This document shows, in pieces, positions 46,849-56,665 of a DNA stretch of 64,000 bases; the first letter of the stretch is position 1; each line of letters opens with the position of its first letter. Below the pieces are notes generated by a model. The model was not told where the DNA came from. It worked only from the letters and a program-made list of their open reading frames with translations, and made no database searches. The translations under genes and the position numbers were made by a program. The DNA comes from Bradyrhizobium cytisi (lineage in GTDB: Bacteria; Pseudomonadota; Alphaproteobacteria; Rhizobiales; Xanthobacteraceae): the NCBI RefSeq assembly GCF_008123515.1, contig NZ_VSSR01000002.1, positions 62,001 through 126,000 on the forward strand, read 5' to 3'.

Positions 46849-49800
46849 GGCCGCAGCGCCTTGGCGCCGACGTCGAGTTCATTGACCTGCTTGTTACGCT
46901 CGGAATCGGCCGCCGCGCGATGGTCGGTCGCCAGCACGACATAGACGGCCGGCAGCACGAACAGCGTGAACAGCGTGCCGATCGACATGCCGGCCACGAC
47001 CACGAGACCGATTGAGAAGCGGCTGGCCGCACCGGCGCCGCTTGCCGTCAGCAGCGGGATCAGGCCCGTGACCATCGCAGCCGTCGTCATCAGGATCGGC
47101 CGCAAGCGGATGCGGGCAGACATTTCGATCGCCGATCGACGGTCGAGCCGCTCATTGACCTGGAGCTCGTTGGCGAACTCCACCATCAGGATGCCGTGCT
47201 TGGTGATCAGGCCGACCAGGGTGAGCAGACCGACCTGAGTGTAGATGTTCATGGTGGCCGCGCCGAAGAACAGCGGGATCAGCGCTCCCACGATCGCCAT
47301 CGGCACCGAGATCATGATCACCAGCGGGTCACGCAAGCTCTCGAACTGCGCGGCCAGCACCAGGAAGATGATGATCAGCGCGAAACCGAAGGTGATCGCG
47401 AGCTGGTTGCCTTCCTGAACATACTGCCGGCTATCCGCGAGAAAGTCGTGGCTGAAACCCTGCGGCAGCTTCTTGGCCTCACTCTCAAGGAACTCCACCG
47501 CAGCGCCGACGGTCACCCCGGGCATCGGCACGGCCGAGAACGTCGCCGAGTTGAGCTGATTGTAATGCGTCAGCGAGTTCGGGTCGGTCTTGGTCTTGAT
47601 CGAGACCACGGTCGACAGCGGGAGCTGCTGTCCGGTGTTGGTCGTCACATAGTAGCCGCCGAGCGATTCCGGCGAAAGACGATCGCTGCGCGGCACCTGC
47701 GGGATCACCTGGTAGGACCGGCCCTCGAGATTGAAGCGGTTGATGTAGTTGCCGCCAAGCAGAACCGCGAGCGTGCTGCCGAGGTTCTGCATGTTGACGC
47801 CGAGATCCTGCGCCTTGGTGCGGTCGATCGTGACCTGCACGTTCGGCTGGTTATAGGCGAGGTCGCTGTCGGAGACGATGAACATGCCGCTCTTGCGGGC
47901 AGCGTCCTTCAGCTTCTCCATCTGCTCAAAGACGGTCTGGTAGCCCGCGGTGGAGTTGATGACCATCTGCACCGGCAGACCGCCCGGACCGCCCGGCAGC
48001 GGCGGCAGGTTGAATGCGAAGGCCTGCACGCCCTCGATCTTGGAGAGCTCGGCCTGGACCAGCGGCTTCAGCGCGATCGACGACCGCTTGCGCTCTTCCC
48101 ACGGCTTGAGCAGCATGCCGGCGATGCCGCCTTGCGGACCGTTGATGCCGTTCAGCACGAAGCGCAAATCGGTCTCGGGGAATTTCTGGAATTCCTTGTC
48201 GAGCTTCTCGCCGTAGAAATCGACATAGTCGATGTTGGCGTATTTCGGCGCCTTGGTGACCGCGAACACGATACCCTGGTCTTCCTCGGGCGCCAGTTCC
48301 TTCGAGGTGTGCATATAGAGGAAGCCGACAAGCCCGAGGATCGTCACGGCGAACAGGCCGGTGATCGTCTTGTAGTCGAGCGAGCGGTCAAGCCTGCGGC
48401 CGTACCAGCGCGTCAGCGCGCCAAACACCCTGTTGACGAGCTTGGCGAAGCGGCCCTCTTCGGTGTTCTTGAGGAGCACCGAGCACATCATCGGCGACAG
48501 CGTCAGCGCGATCACGCCCGACACGATCACCGAGCCGGCGAGCGTGAAGGCGAATTCGCGGAACAGCGAACCGGTGAGACCGCCGAGGAAACCGATCGGG
48601 GCATACACCGCCGCAAGCGTGATGGTCATCGAGACGACGGGGCCGACGATCTCGCGCGCGCCTTCGAGCGCCGCCTGCACCGGTGTCTTCCCTTCTTCGA
48701 GATGGCGGTGGATGTTCTCCACCACCACGATAGCGTCGTCGACCACCAGGCCGATCGCGAGCACCATCGCGAGCAAGGTCAGCAAGTTGAAGCTGAAGCC
48801 CAGCGCCAGCATCAGGGTACAGACGCCGATCATAGACAGCGGGATGGTGACAACCGGAATGATGACCGAACGGAGCGAGGCCAGGAACAGGAAGATCACC
48901 ACGATCACGATAATGACGGCTTCGCCCAGCGTCTTCTCCACCTCGTCAATCGAGGATTGGATGAACTTGGTCGAATCGTAGGCGACCTTCATCTTCATTG
49001 ACGGCGGCAGATTGCGCTCGAGCTCCGGGAACAGCGCCCGCACGCCCTTGACCAGCGTCAGCGGATTGCCTTGCGGCGTCGCGTTCACACCAATGAAGAT
49101 CGCATGCTCTCCGTTGAAGGCGACGCTCGCGTCGGTACTCTGCGCCGCAAGTTCGACCGTGGCGATATCCTCCATCCGGACGAAGCCACCGTCCTTGGCC
49201 TTGACGATCATCTTCCGGAACTGGTTGACGTCGGTCAGGCTGGTGTTCGTCGAGATGTTGGAAACGATGAGATAGCCCTTGGTCTGTCCCGCCGCAGACT
49301 GGAAGTTGTTGGCTGCAATCGCGGACGCGACATCGGCCGGCGATACGCTGCGGCCTGCCATCTTCACGGGATCAAGCCACAGCCGCATCGCAAAGGTCTG
49401 GCCGCCCAAAATATCGGCCGAGGCCACGCCGTCGACGGTCGACAGCACCGGCTGCACCACGCGCGTCAGATAATCGGAGATCGCCGAGCCCGACAGCTCC
49501 TCGGAGGAGAAGCCGAGATACATCACGGCCGTTGTCTGGCCCGTGGTCTTGGTGACGACCGGATCGTTCGATTCCTTCGGAATCAGATATTTGACCGAAT
49601 TCGTCTTGGCCAGCACCTCGGTGAGCGCCTGGTTCGGATCGAAGTTCAGCTTGATGTAGACCTGAATCGTCGAGGTGCCGAGCACCGAGGACGAGGTCAT
49701 GTAGTCCACGCCTTCGGCGGAGGCGACCGCCTGCTCGATCGGCGTCGTGATGAAGCCCTGGATCAGGTCTGCGGACGCGCCGGGATAAACGGTCGTGATG

Positions 49801-49937
49801 TTGATGACCGTATTCGACAGCTTCGGGTACTGCCGGATCGGCAGCACCATCGCCGCGCGCAGTCCGATCAGCAGGATCAGCAGGCTGACGACGACCGACA
49901 GAACCGGGCGCTTGATGAAAATATCAGTAAAGGCCAT
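46842..49937 (-). CDS. RND efflux pump inner-membrane transporter (HAE1/AcrB type)
   Basis: The 1031-residue proton-driven multidrug exporter has twelve membrane segments and two large periplasmic loops. It opens MAFTDIFIKRPVLSVVVSLL. The proton-relay aspartates lie in GLVVDDAIVVVENIHRHLEE, with SRS-type helices near LGEAVIIVIVVIFLFLASLR. It forms a tripartite pump with the upstream adaptor; no outer-membrane TolC-like gene lies in the window, so it probably borrows one. A 27-nt hairpin lies between it and the adaptor gene. Substrates are unknown. Confidence 0.94.
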   Translation of the reverse strand: MAFTDIFIKRPVLSVVVSLLILLIGLRAAMVLPIRQYPKLSNTVINITTVYPGASADLIQGFITTPIEQAVASAEGVDYMTSSSVLGTSTIQVYIKLNFDPNQALTEVLAKTNSVKYLIPKESNDPVVTKTTGQTTAVMYLGFSSEELSGSAISDYLTRVVQPVLSTVDGVASADILGGQTFAMRLWLDPVKMAGRSVSPADVASAIAANNFQSAAGQTKGYLIVSNISTNTSLTDVNQFRKMIVKAKDGGFVRMEDIATVELAAQSTDASVAFNGEHAIFIGVNATPQGNPLTLVKGVRALFPELERNLPPSMKMKVAYDSTKFIQSSIDEVEKTLGEAVIIVIVVIFLFLASLRSVIIPVVTIPLSMIGVCTLMLALGFSFNLLTLLAMVLAIGLVVDDAIVVVENIHRHLEEGKTPVQAALEGAREIVGPVVSMTITLAAVYAPIGFLGGLTGSLFREFAFTLAGSVIVSGVIALTLSPMMCSVLLKNTEEGRFAKLVNRVFGALTRWYGRRLDRSLDYKTITGLFAVTILGLVGFLYMHTSKELAPEEDQGIVFAVTKAPKYANIDYVDFYGEKLDKEFQKFPETDLRFVLNGINGPQGGIAGMLLKPWEERKRSSIALKPLVQAELSKIEGVQAFAFNLPPLPGGPGGLPVQMVINSTAGYQTVFEQMEKLKDAARKSGMFIVSDSDLAYNQPNVQVTIDRTKAQDLGVNMQNLGSTLAVLLGGNYINRFNLEGRSYQVIPQVPRSDRLSPESLGGYYVTTNTGQQLPLSTVVSIKTKTDPNSLTHYNQLNSATFSAVPMPGVTVGAAVEFLESEAKKLPQGFSHDFLADSRQYVQEGNQLAITFGFALIIIFLVLAAQFESLRDPLVIMISVPMAIVGALIPLFFGAATMNIYTQVGLLTLVGLITKHGILMVEFANELQVNERLDRRSAIEMSARIRLRPILMTTAAMVTGLIPLLTASGAGAASRFSIGLVVVAGMSIGTLFTLFVLPAVYVVLATDHRAAADSERNKQVNELDVGAKALRPT

Positions 49938-49968
49938 CGCGGCGATCTCGATTTCTATGTCTCAAGAA

Positions 49969-49995
49969 ACGTGATCCGGCCAGGCCGGATCACGT
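49969..49995 (-). other. Perfect stem-loop between adaptor and RND genes
   Basis: ACGTGATCCGGCC and GGCCGGATCACGT pair over 13 bp around a single base. No U-run follows. It may protect the 3' end of the adaptor mRNA or set the adaptor-to-pump ratio; it could also bind a dimeric regulator. Confidence 0.7.
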
Positions 49996-50005
49996 GAGTG
50001 TAGTG

Positions 50006-51199
50006 TCAGTAGCGCGGCGGTTGCGCCGGGATCTGCGGAGCAGGGTCGGGCGAAATCGCCACGGCGGCGCCCGACTGCAGCTTGAGCTGGCCGACGGCGA
50101 CGACCTTGTCGCCCGGCTTCACGCCCTTGATGATTTCGGTGCGACCATTGACCCGGCTGCCGGTCTGCACGAACGTGCGCACCGCACTCAGGCTGGTCTT
50201 GCCGTCCTCTCCCTGCTTCTCGGTGATCACGAACACCGAGTCGCCGTACAGCGTGTAGTCAACTGCCGTCTCCGGAACGGTGATCACGGCCGGCTTGTCC
50301 GGCAGCACCACCGTGGTGGTCACGAACATGCCGGGCTTCAGGATCTTCTCCGGATTGGAGACAGTCGCCTGCACGCGGATGTTGCGCGTGTCGGCGGCGA
50401 TCTGCGGCTCGATCGTGGTGATCTTGCCGTCAAAAGTGCGGCCCGGATAGGCGTCGACCTTCAGCCGGACCAGCTGGCCAACCTTGAGATTCGCGGAGTC
50501 CTTTTCCGTCACCGTGAAGTTGGCCCACAGCTCCGACAGATCAGTCAGCGAGACGATCGCCGTGCCCGCGGTCAGATACTGACCGACCTCGACCTTGCGG
50601 ACGCCGAGATCGCCTGAGAACGGCGCGCGGACGAGCTTCTGCGAGATCAGCGCTTCGGTCTTGGCGATGCCGGCCAGCGCCTGGTCATAGGCGGCCTGCG
50701 CGGAATCGACGGTCGCCTGCGGACCGAACTGGCGCGACGCCAGCTGTTTTGCGCGGTCGAGCGAGAGCTGTGCGACCGTTGCCTGGGCCTTGTAGTTGGC
50801 GAGGTCGCCCTGATCGGGCGCGTCGAACAGCTGCACCAGCGGCGTGCCGGCCTCGACATGGGCGCCGGGCTCGAACTTGATCTCGGTGACGCGGCCGTTT
50901 ACGTCGGCGCTGACGTCGACCTGGTGCACGGCGGTGAGGCCGCCGACCGCGGTGAGCAGGTTCGGGATCACCTCGGACTTCGCTTCCGCCGCGCTGACGG
51001 CAGTCGGCGGCGGCTTGTTGTTGGCGAAGAACTGCTTGATCATCTGGCCACGGAAATAGTTGAACCAGACGAGACCACCGACCAGCGCGCCCAGGAGCGT
51101 GCCGACGATGATGAACCAGAGCACCGGCCGAACCGGACGCTTGGGAGCCTTGCTGTCGATCGGTTCGCCCGAAATCTTGTGTTCGGTTACGATGTTCAT
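50006..51199 (-). CDS. RND efflux periplasmic adaptor (membrane fusion protein)
   Basis: The 397-residue adaptor has an N-terminal membrane anchor (PVLWFIIVGTLLGALVGGLV, residues 27-46) and a lipoyl-like half motif VDVSADVNGRVTEIKFEPGA. An alpha-hairpin (about 130-175) and beta-barrel follow (RAPFSGDLGVRKVEVGQYL). The C-terminus is Pro-rich. It links the pump to an outer-membrane channel. ATG 51199 lies 1 nt after the TetR stop, so the two are co-transcribed. The upstream frame to 51268 shadows tetR. Confidence 0.93.
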   Translation of the reverse strand: MNIVTEHKISGEPIDSKAPKRPVRPVLWFIIVGTLLGALVGGLVWFNYFRGQMIKQFFANNKPPPTAVSAAEAKSEVIPNLLTAVGGLTAVHQVDVSADVNGRVTEIKFEPGAHVEAGTPLVQLFDAPDQGDLANYKAQATVAQLSLDRAKQLASRQFGPQATVDSAQAAYDQALAGIAKTEALISQKLVRAPFSGDLGVRKVEVGQYLTAGTAIVSLTDLSELWANFTVTEKDSANLKVGQLVRLKVDAYPGRTFDGKITTIEPQIAADTRNIRVQATVSNPEKILKPGMFVTTTVVLPDKPAVITVPETAVDYTLYGDSVFVITEKQGEDGKTSLSAVRTFVQTGSRVNGRTEIIKGVKPGDKVVAVGQLKLQSGAAVAISPDPAPQIPAQPPRY

Positions 51200-51200
51200 G

Positions 51201-51902
51201 TCATGCGCTTTCTGCAATCGCCGTTTTGCCGGCACAAGCGGCCTGATCGCGGCCCAAATGCGAAGCAATTGCGGCGTCGTTAAGTCCGATGCCTCTCAAG
51301 AGAAACTCACAGAGCTGCCGCTCCAGATCGTTCGCCCTGCCATAAGCGAGACAGGGCACGGACGGCAGCCTGGTCAGCGCAGCGGTCATCACCGTATGAT
51401 GCGCAAACCAGAACAGGTTGAGCGGTTCACTGCCACTCGCCCGCGCATCGCCGGCGGCGACCGCGCGTTCGAGCGAGGCGACGAAGACCGCCCCGATCAG
51501 CGTCTCGATCTTGGCATATAGCAAACGAGCGAATTCGCCGTCATCCAGGTGACTGGTGGCCATCAGTCGCAGGCGCTGGGCCTCCTCCTGGTCGGGGCCG
51601 TCGGCAATCCGCAGGAAATGCTGGACCATGCCGCGGATCAGCTCGACCAGGGTGGCCGTCGATGGCTCGCGCTCGAGCAGATCCATGAGCGCCGGGTCCG
51701 CCTCGCACTCGTCGCTTAGGATTTCGGCATAGAGCGCCGCCTTGGACGGGAAATGCTTGAACAGCAGCGCCTCGGAAATGGCAGCAGCGGCCGCCACGCT
51801 CTTGGTCGTGGTGCCGGTATAGCCGTGTCGGGCAAAGCAACGCTTTGCGGCTCCGAGGATCAATTGACGCCTCAGGTCGCTCGTCATACGCAATGAGCTC
51901 AT
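51201..51902 (-). CDS. TetR family transcriptional regulator
   Basis: The 233-residue regulator has an N-terminal TetR helix-turn-helix (RQLILGAAKRCFARHGYTGT and SEALLFKHFPSKAALYAEIL) and a ligand-binding C-terminal half. It heads the adaptor-RND operon and probably represses it and itself through the palindrome just upstream. The ATG at 51902 lies 6 nt after a -10-like hexamer, which would make the transcript leaderless; ATG 51887 (228 residues) is the alternative start. A long open frame to 52037 has no support. Confidence 0.9.
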   Translation of the reverse strand: MSSLRMTSDLRRQLILGAAKRCFARHGYTGTTTKSVAAAAAISEALLFKHFPSKAALYAEILSDECEADPALMDLLEREPSTATLVELIRGMVQHFLRIADGPDQEEAQRLRLMATSHLDDGEFARLLYAKIETLIGAVFVASLERAVAAGDARASGSEPLNLFWFAHHTVMTAALTRLPSVPCLAYGRANDLERQLCEFLLRGIGLNDAAIASHLGRDQAACAGKTAIAESA

Positions 51903-51906
51903 GCTA

Positions 51907-51937
51907 GTGAGTAAGCACTCACCCACGCCAAAGTCAA
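51907..51937 (-). promoter_or_regulatory. TetR operon promoter with overlapping palindromic operator
   Basis: On the minus strand TTGACT (51932-51937), a 17-nt spacer and TTACTC (51909-51914) form a -35/-10 pair. The inverted repeat GTGAGT-AAGC-ACTCAC (51907-51922) covers the -10. This geometry fits autorepression by the adjacent TetR protein. Confidence 0.75.
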
Positions 51938-52047
51938 GCCAAATGGTGCGACGCAACCTAGGTGGGTGCCGACTTGTTGGAAATTGGTCACACTTTCCCG
52001 ACCACCGAGGGCCGGCCGTCGGCGAGGGCGAGAGCAACCGGGCGATG

Positions 52048-52638
52048 TCAGATCGGCTGGAAGCCGAGATCGCCGCGGATCCGGTTGACGATGTAGGTCC
52101 CGTCCCGACTTGGCAAAATCCGCTCGACGCTGGCGCTGTCGATCTTCACATTGGCAAAGCGCGGCCCCGCCGAGAGATCATGGACGGTCTTGGCGAAGGT
52201 TTCGACCTCGGCCATGGTCGAGATCGCCCGGCTGTCGGTGATGCCACAGGCCCTGGCGACGCCCACCAAATCGGCCGCAGCCGAAGTGTGGCTGGTCTGG
52301 CCACCGGTCTCGCCATAGGCCTCGTTGTCGAGCACTGCGATCGAGAGGTTGGCCGGCTTCTGCAGGCCGATGGTGGCAAGGCTGCCCATCCCCATCAGCA
52401 TCTCGCCGTCGCCGGTGATGACCAGCACCGGCAACTTTGGCTGCGCCAGCGCGAGACCCAGCCCGATCATCGCAGCGCCGCCCATGCCCCCCCAGAGATA
52501 GAAGTTGCGGGCATGATCGCCCGCGGCGGTGATGTCGTTGGTGGAGGCACCGAGGCCACCGATCGCGACGACGTCCTTGCGGTTGGCCAGCAGCGCGGAC
52601 ACCACCTGGCGGCGGTCGAGGAGATTGGCCTTGCTCAT
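52048..52638 (-). CDS. ThDP-dependent decarboxylase, pyrophosphate-binding subunit (sulfo-/phosphonopyruvate decarboxylase-like)
   Basis: The 196-residue subunit has the ThDP motif GDGEMLMGMGSLATIGLQKP ending at NEAYGETGGQTSH, and GGMGGAAMIGLGLALAQP near residue 50. Its size and split form match the beta chain of ComDE sulfopyruvate or phosphonopyruvate decarboxylases. Oxalyl-CoA-like or other 2-keto acid substrates remain possible. ATG 52638 overlaps the alpha subunit stop (ATGA); the frame open to 53139 would shadow the alpha gene. Confidence 0.85.
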   Translation of the reverse strand: MSKANLLDRRQVVSALLANRKDVVAIGGLGASTNDITAAGDHARNFYLWGGMGGAAMIGLGLALAQPKLPVLVITGDGEMLMGMGSLATIGLQKPANLSIAVLDNEAYGETGGQTSHTSAAADLVGVARACGITDSRAISTMAEVETFAKTVHDLSAGPRFANVKIDSASVERILPSRDGTYIVNRIRGDLGFQPI

Positions 52639-53177
52639 CTGGTGAAAACCTTGGCGCCGATCAGGCGCTGCGATAGCAGGACGGCGGTGGGCGTCAGCGC
52701 ATTGTAGGCTTGCGCCGCGGCCGCCTCCAACACGGCCGGCACCTCGGCTGCGTTCGAGGCGCGCAGCACCTTGATGCCGGAGAGCTCGAGCACGCCCTGC
52801 GTGGTCGAGCCCATCGGCACCTGCCACGGATTGAACTCGCCCCACTCGCCGCGCATGGTCACGAGGGTGAGGAACGGAAAACGCAAGATCGGGATCAGCG
52901 ACAGCATGTTGATGCAATTGCCGACGCCGCTCGACTGCATCAGCAGCACACCGCGCTGACCGCCGGTCCAGGCGCCGGCGAGCAGTGCCACGCCTTCCTC
53001 CTCCGTCGTCAGCGGAATGCCGCGCATTGTGGAGGAGCCGAGCACGCGCTGGATCAGCTTCGAGTGGCCGGCATCGGGCACGTAGGGCACCTGGCGGACG
53101 TCGAAGCGTTGCAAGGTCGCGAAAATATCGTCCGGCCAATTCGGGGCCGTGTCGGAAGCATCAGCGCGGGCGTGCAT
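52635..53177 (-). CDS. ThDP-dependent decarboxylase, N-terminal (PYR) subunit
   Basis: The 180-residue subunit has the catalytic glutamate region LTTEEEGVALLAGAWTGGQR, the segment LLMQSSGVGNCINMLSLIPI and the start YVPDAGHSKLIQRVLG. It pairs with the beta subunit to build the split ThDP active site. It is divergent from the P450 gene across about 106 nt. A 2-keto acid decarboxylase beside a P450 is unusual; no substrate can be read. Confidence 0.85.
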   Translation of the reverse strand: MHARADASDTAPNWPDDIFATLQRFDVRQVPYVPDAGHSKLIQRVLGSSTMRGIPLTTEEEGVALLAGAWTGGQRGVLLMQSSGVGNCINMLSLIPILRFPFLTLVTMRGEWGEFNPWQVPMGSTTQGVLELSGIKVLRASNAAEVPAVLEAAAAQAYNALTPTAVLLSQRLIGAKVFTR

Positions 53178-53283
53178 TTTCCTGTCCGGTCGGCTAGCAA
53201 ATCACGGCGAGACTGTAGACGGTGATCAGCACGGCTCGAAAGAGCGAAAACGGCATATCGGTCTCAACCGGTGAGTATGGCGC

Positions 53284-54504
53284 ATGAACGCAGATGCGAA
53301 AGAATTGGCGGCCAATTTCGATCTGGCGATGCTGACGCGCGAATTCTACTACGATCCCTACCCGACCTATCGTGCACTGCGGGAGAATGAGCCGGTCAAG
53401 CGCCTGCCAAGCGGCACCGTGTTCCTGACCCGCTACGACGACCTTGTCGCCACCTACAAGAACACAAAATCGTTCAGCTCGGACAAGAAGCGCGAGTTCG
53501 CGCCGAAATATGGCGACACCCCGCTCTACGAGCACCACACCACAAGCCTCGTCTTCAACGATCCGCCGGCGCACACAAGGGTGCGGCGCCTGATCATGGG
53601 CGCGCTGTCGCCGCGCGCGATCGCGGGGATGGAGCCTGACATCGTCAAGCTGGTCGACGGCCTGCTCGACACCATCGCTGCCAAGGGCGATTGCGAGCTG
53701 ATCGAGGATTTTGCCGCCTCCATCCCCATCGAGGTGATCGGCAATCTGCTCGACGTCCCCCATGAGGAGCGCACGCCGTTGCGCGACTGGTCGCTGGCGA
53801 TCCTTGGCGCGCTCGAGCCGGTCGTATCGCCTGAGGTCGCCGCGCGGGGCAACAAGGCGGTGACGGACTTCCTTGCCTATCTCGAGACGCTGGTCGCGCG
53901 CCGGCGCCAGAAGCCCGGCAATCCCGAGCGAGACGTGCTGACGCGCCTGATCCAGGGTGAAGACAACGGTGAGCGGCTGACGGAGAAAGAGCTGCTGCAC
54001 AATTGCATCTTCCTGCTCAACGCCGGCCACGAGACGACCACCAATCTGATCGGCAACGGCCTCGTCGCGCTCGACAGGAATCCGGACCAGAAGCAGCGGC
54101 TGATCGACAATCCCGATATGATCAAGACCGCGGTGGAGGAGATGCTGCGCTACGAAAGCTCGAACCAGCTCGGCAACCGCATGACGACGGAGCGGGTCGA
54201 GCTCGGCGGCGTCATGCTCGAAGCGGGCACGTCGGTGACGCTGTGCATTGGAGCTGCCAATCGCGACCCCGCGCAGTTTCCGGAGCCCGAACGCTTCGAC
54301 GTCGCGCGCACGCCGAACCGGCACCTTGCGTTCGCCACCGGTGCGCACCAATGCGCCGGCATGGCGCTGGCCCGGCTCGAAGGCGCGATTGCGATCTCGC
54401 GGTTCCTGGCGCGCTTCCCGGACTATGCCGTGGGCAGTCAGCCCGTGCGCGGCGGCCGCGTCCGGTTCCGCGGCTTCCTGAGCGTACCCTGCTCGATCGG
54501 CTGA
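53284..54504 (+). CDS. Cytochrome P450 (class I bacterial type)
   Basis: The 406-residue soluble P450 has the I-helix AGHETTT (247-253), E286-xx-R289 and the heme ligand Cys357 in FATGAHQCAGMALARLEG. Further blocks are FNDPPAHTRVRRLI and GAANRDPAQFPEPERFD. It needs separate ferredoxin and reductase partners, none of which are adjacent. ATG 53284 gives family length. The neighbouring K+ channel gene starts 6 nt after its stop. The substrate is unknown. Confidence 0.93.
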   Translation: MNADAKELAANFDLAMLTREFYYDPYPTYRALRENEPVKRLPSGTVFLTRYDDLVATYKNTKSFSSDKKREFAPKYGDTPLYEHHTTSLVFNDPPAHTRVRRLIMGALSPRAIAGMEPDIVKLVDGLLDTIAAKGDCELIEDFAASIPIEVIGNLLDVPHEERTPLRDWSLAILGALEPVVSPEVAARGNKAVTDFLAYLETLVARRRQKPGNPERDVLTRLIQGEDNGERLTEKELLHNCIFLLNAGHETTTNLIGNGLVALDRNPDQKQRLIDNPDMIKTAVEEMLRYESSNQLGNRMTTERVELGGVMLEAGTSVTLCIGAANRDPAQFPEPERFDVARTPNRHLAFATGAHQCAGMALARLEGAIAISRFLARFPDYAVGSQPVRGGRVRFRGFLSVPCSIG

Positions 54505-54510
54505 GGCGTC

Positions 54511-55188
54511 ATGAACATCGATCGATTGCGCGAACGCTGGGCCGATCCGGCCCTGACGGTGCTGACAGTGCTGCTGGTGATCATGATGTTCGTGATCGCG
54601 CCGCTGCAGGCGCTGGGGCTTTTTGCATTCCAGGTGTCCGAGCTGGTGCTGGCGCTGCTGCTGGTCTGCGGCATCTTCGTGATATCAGGCAGCCCGGTCG
54701 CGGTCATCGGCATGCTGATCGCGCTCGGCATGATCGTGACCGGCGCGATCCTGCGGATCAAATCGCCGTCCATTCTCGATCTCAATCTGTTCGCGGGCTC
54801 GTGGTTCATTGTGGGCGCGACGATGGCCTGGGCGGTCGCGCGCCAGACTTTTGCGCCGGGGCGCGTGACCTATCATCGCGTGATCGGCGCGGTGCTGTTG
54901 TATCTGACTGTCGCGATCATTTTCGCAGCCCTCTACACCTTTATCGGCTCGCTGGATCAGGACGCCTTCGTCAGCATGAAGGTGGAAGACAGTCCCAGCC
55001 TCGCAAGCGAGGTCATCTATTTCAGCTTCGCAACGATGACCACGACCGGATATGGCGACGTCGCCCCGCTGCACCCGGTTGCGCGCAGCCTGTGCAACAT
55101 GGAAGCCATCTTCGGCCAGCTCTATCCGGCGACGCTGCTGGCGCGGCTGGTCACGCTGGAGATCGCGCATCGCGATCAGGACTCCTGA
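54511..55188 (+). CDS. Ion channel family protein (K+-channel filter)
   Basis: The 225-residue membrane protein has about five hydrophobic helices ahead of the pore and the selectivity filter TTTGYGD (177-183) followed by VAPLHPVARS. The helices LLYLTVAIIFAALYTFIG and NMEAIFGQLYPATLLARLVT flank the pore. There is no cyclic-nucleotide or RCK domain. It probably conducts potassium as a tetramer. Translational closeness to the P450 suggests co-transcription, although a functional link is obscure. Confidence 0.9.
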   Translation: MNIDRLRERWADPALTVLTVLLVIMMFVIAPLQALGLFAFQVSELVLALLLVCGIFVISGSPVAVIGMLIALGMIVTGAILRIKSPSILDLNLFAGSWFIVGATMAWAVARQTFAPGRVTYHRVIGAVLLYLTVAIIFAALYTFIGSLDQDAFVSMKVEDSPSLASEVIYFSFATMTTTGYGDVAPLHPVARSLCNMEAIFGQLYPATLLARLVTLEIAHRDQDS

Positions 55189-55192
55189 AAAG

Positions 55193-55244
55193 CCCGGCCC
55201 AAACAAAAATGTCGAAAACAACCCCATGCACAGTAGGGGCCGGG
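55193..55244. repeat. Inverted repeat in the channel-rocD gap
   Basis: CCCGGCCC (55193-55200) pairs with GGGCCGGG (55237-55244) across 36 nt. The loop holds ATGTCGAAAACAACCCCATG, a string I vaguely recall as dispersed in Bradyrhizobium. A related TCGAAAA appears again at about 55249. It may be a repeat or a weak terminator. Confidence 0.45.
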
Positions 55245-55344
55245 TTGGTCGAAAATTCCCGGTGGATGCCCAGAACCATTTGACACGCCGGGGCAAATCG
55301 GCAGCATCGCGCACGTCCCAAGCTGTCCATGGGAGTGACGAAAA

Positions 55345-56559
<1,215 letters not shown>

Positions 56560-56665
56560 GGCTGCCTGCGGCGGAAGATCGCAATGTCGGCCGCGGCCGA
56601 CAACGAACCATTCCGGCACTTCTGCGTTGAACGTCGCGGGCAGTTAGGAGCTGGGAGCTACGATC

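Noticed and set aside
47196..49001. 601-residue open frame on the plus strand
   Set aside because: It is antisense to the RND pump, has His/Arg/Asp-rich composition without domains, and is a by-product of high-GC codon use.
51901..52707. 268-residue open frame on the plus strand
   Set aside because: It is antisense to the ThDP enzyme, and its start lies in the TetR promoter.
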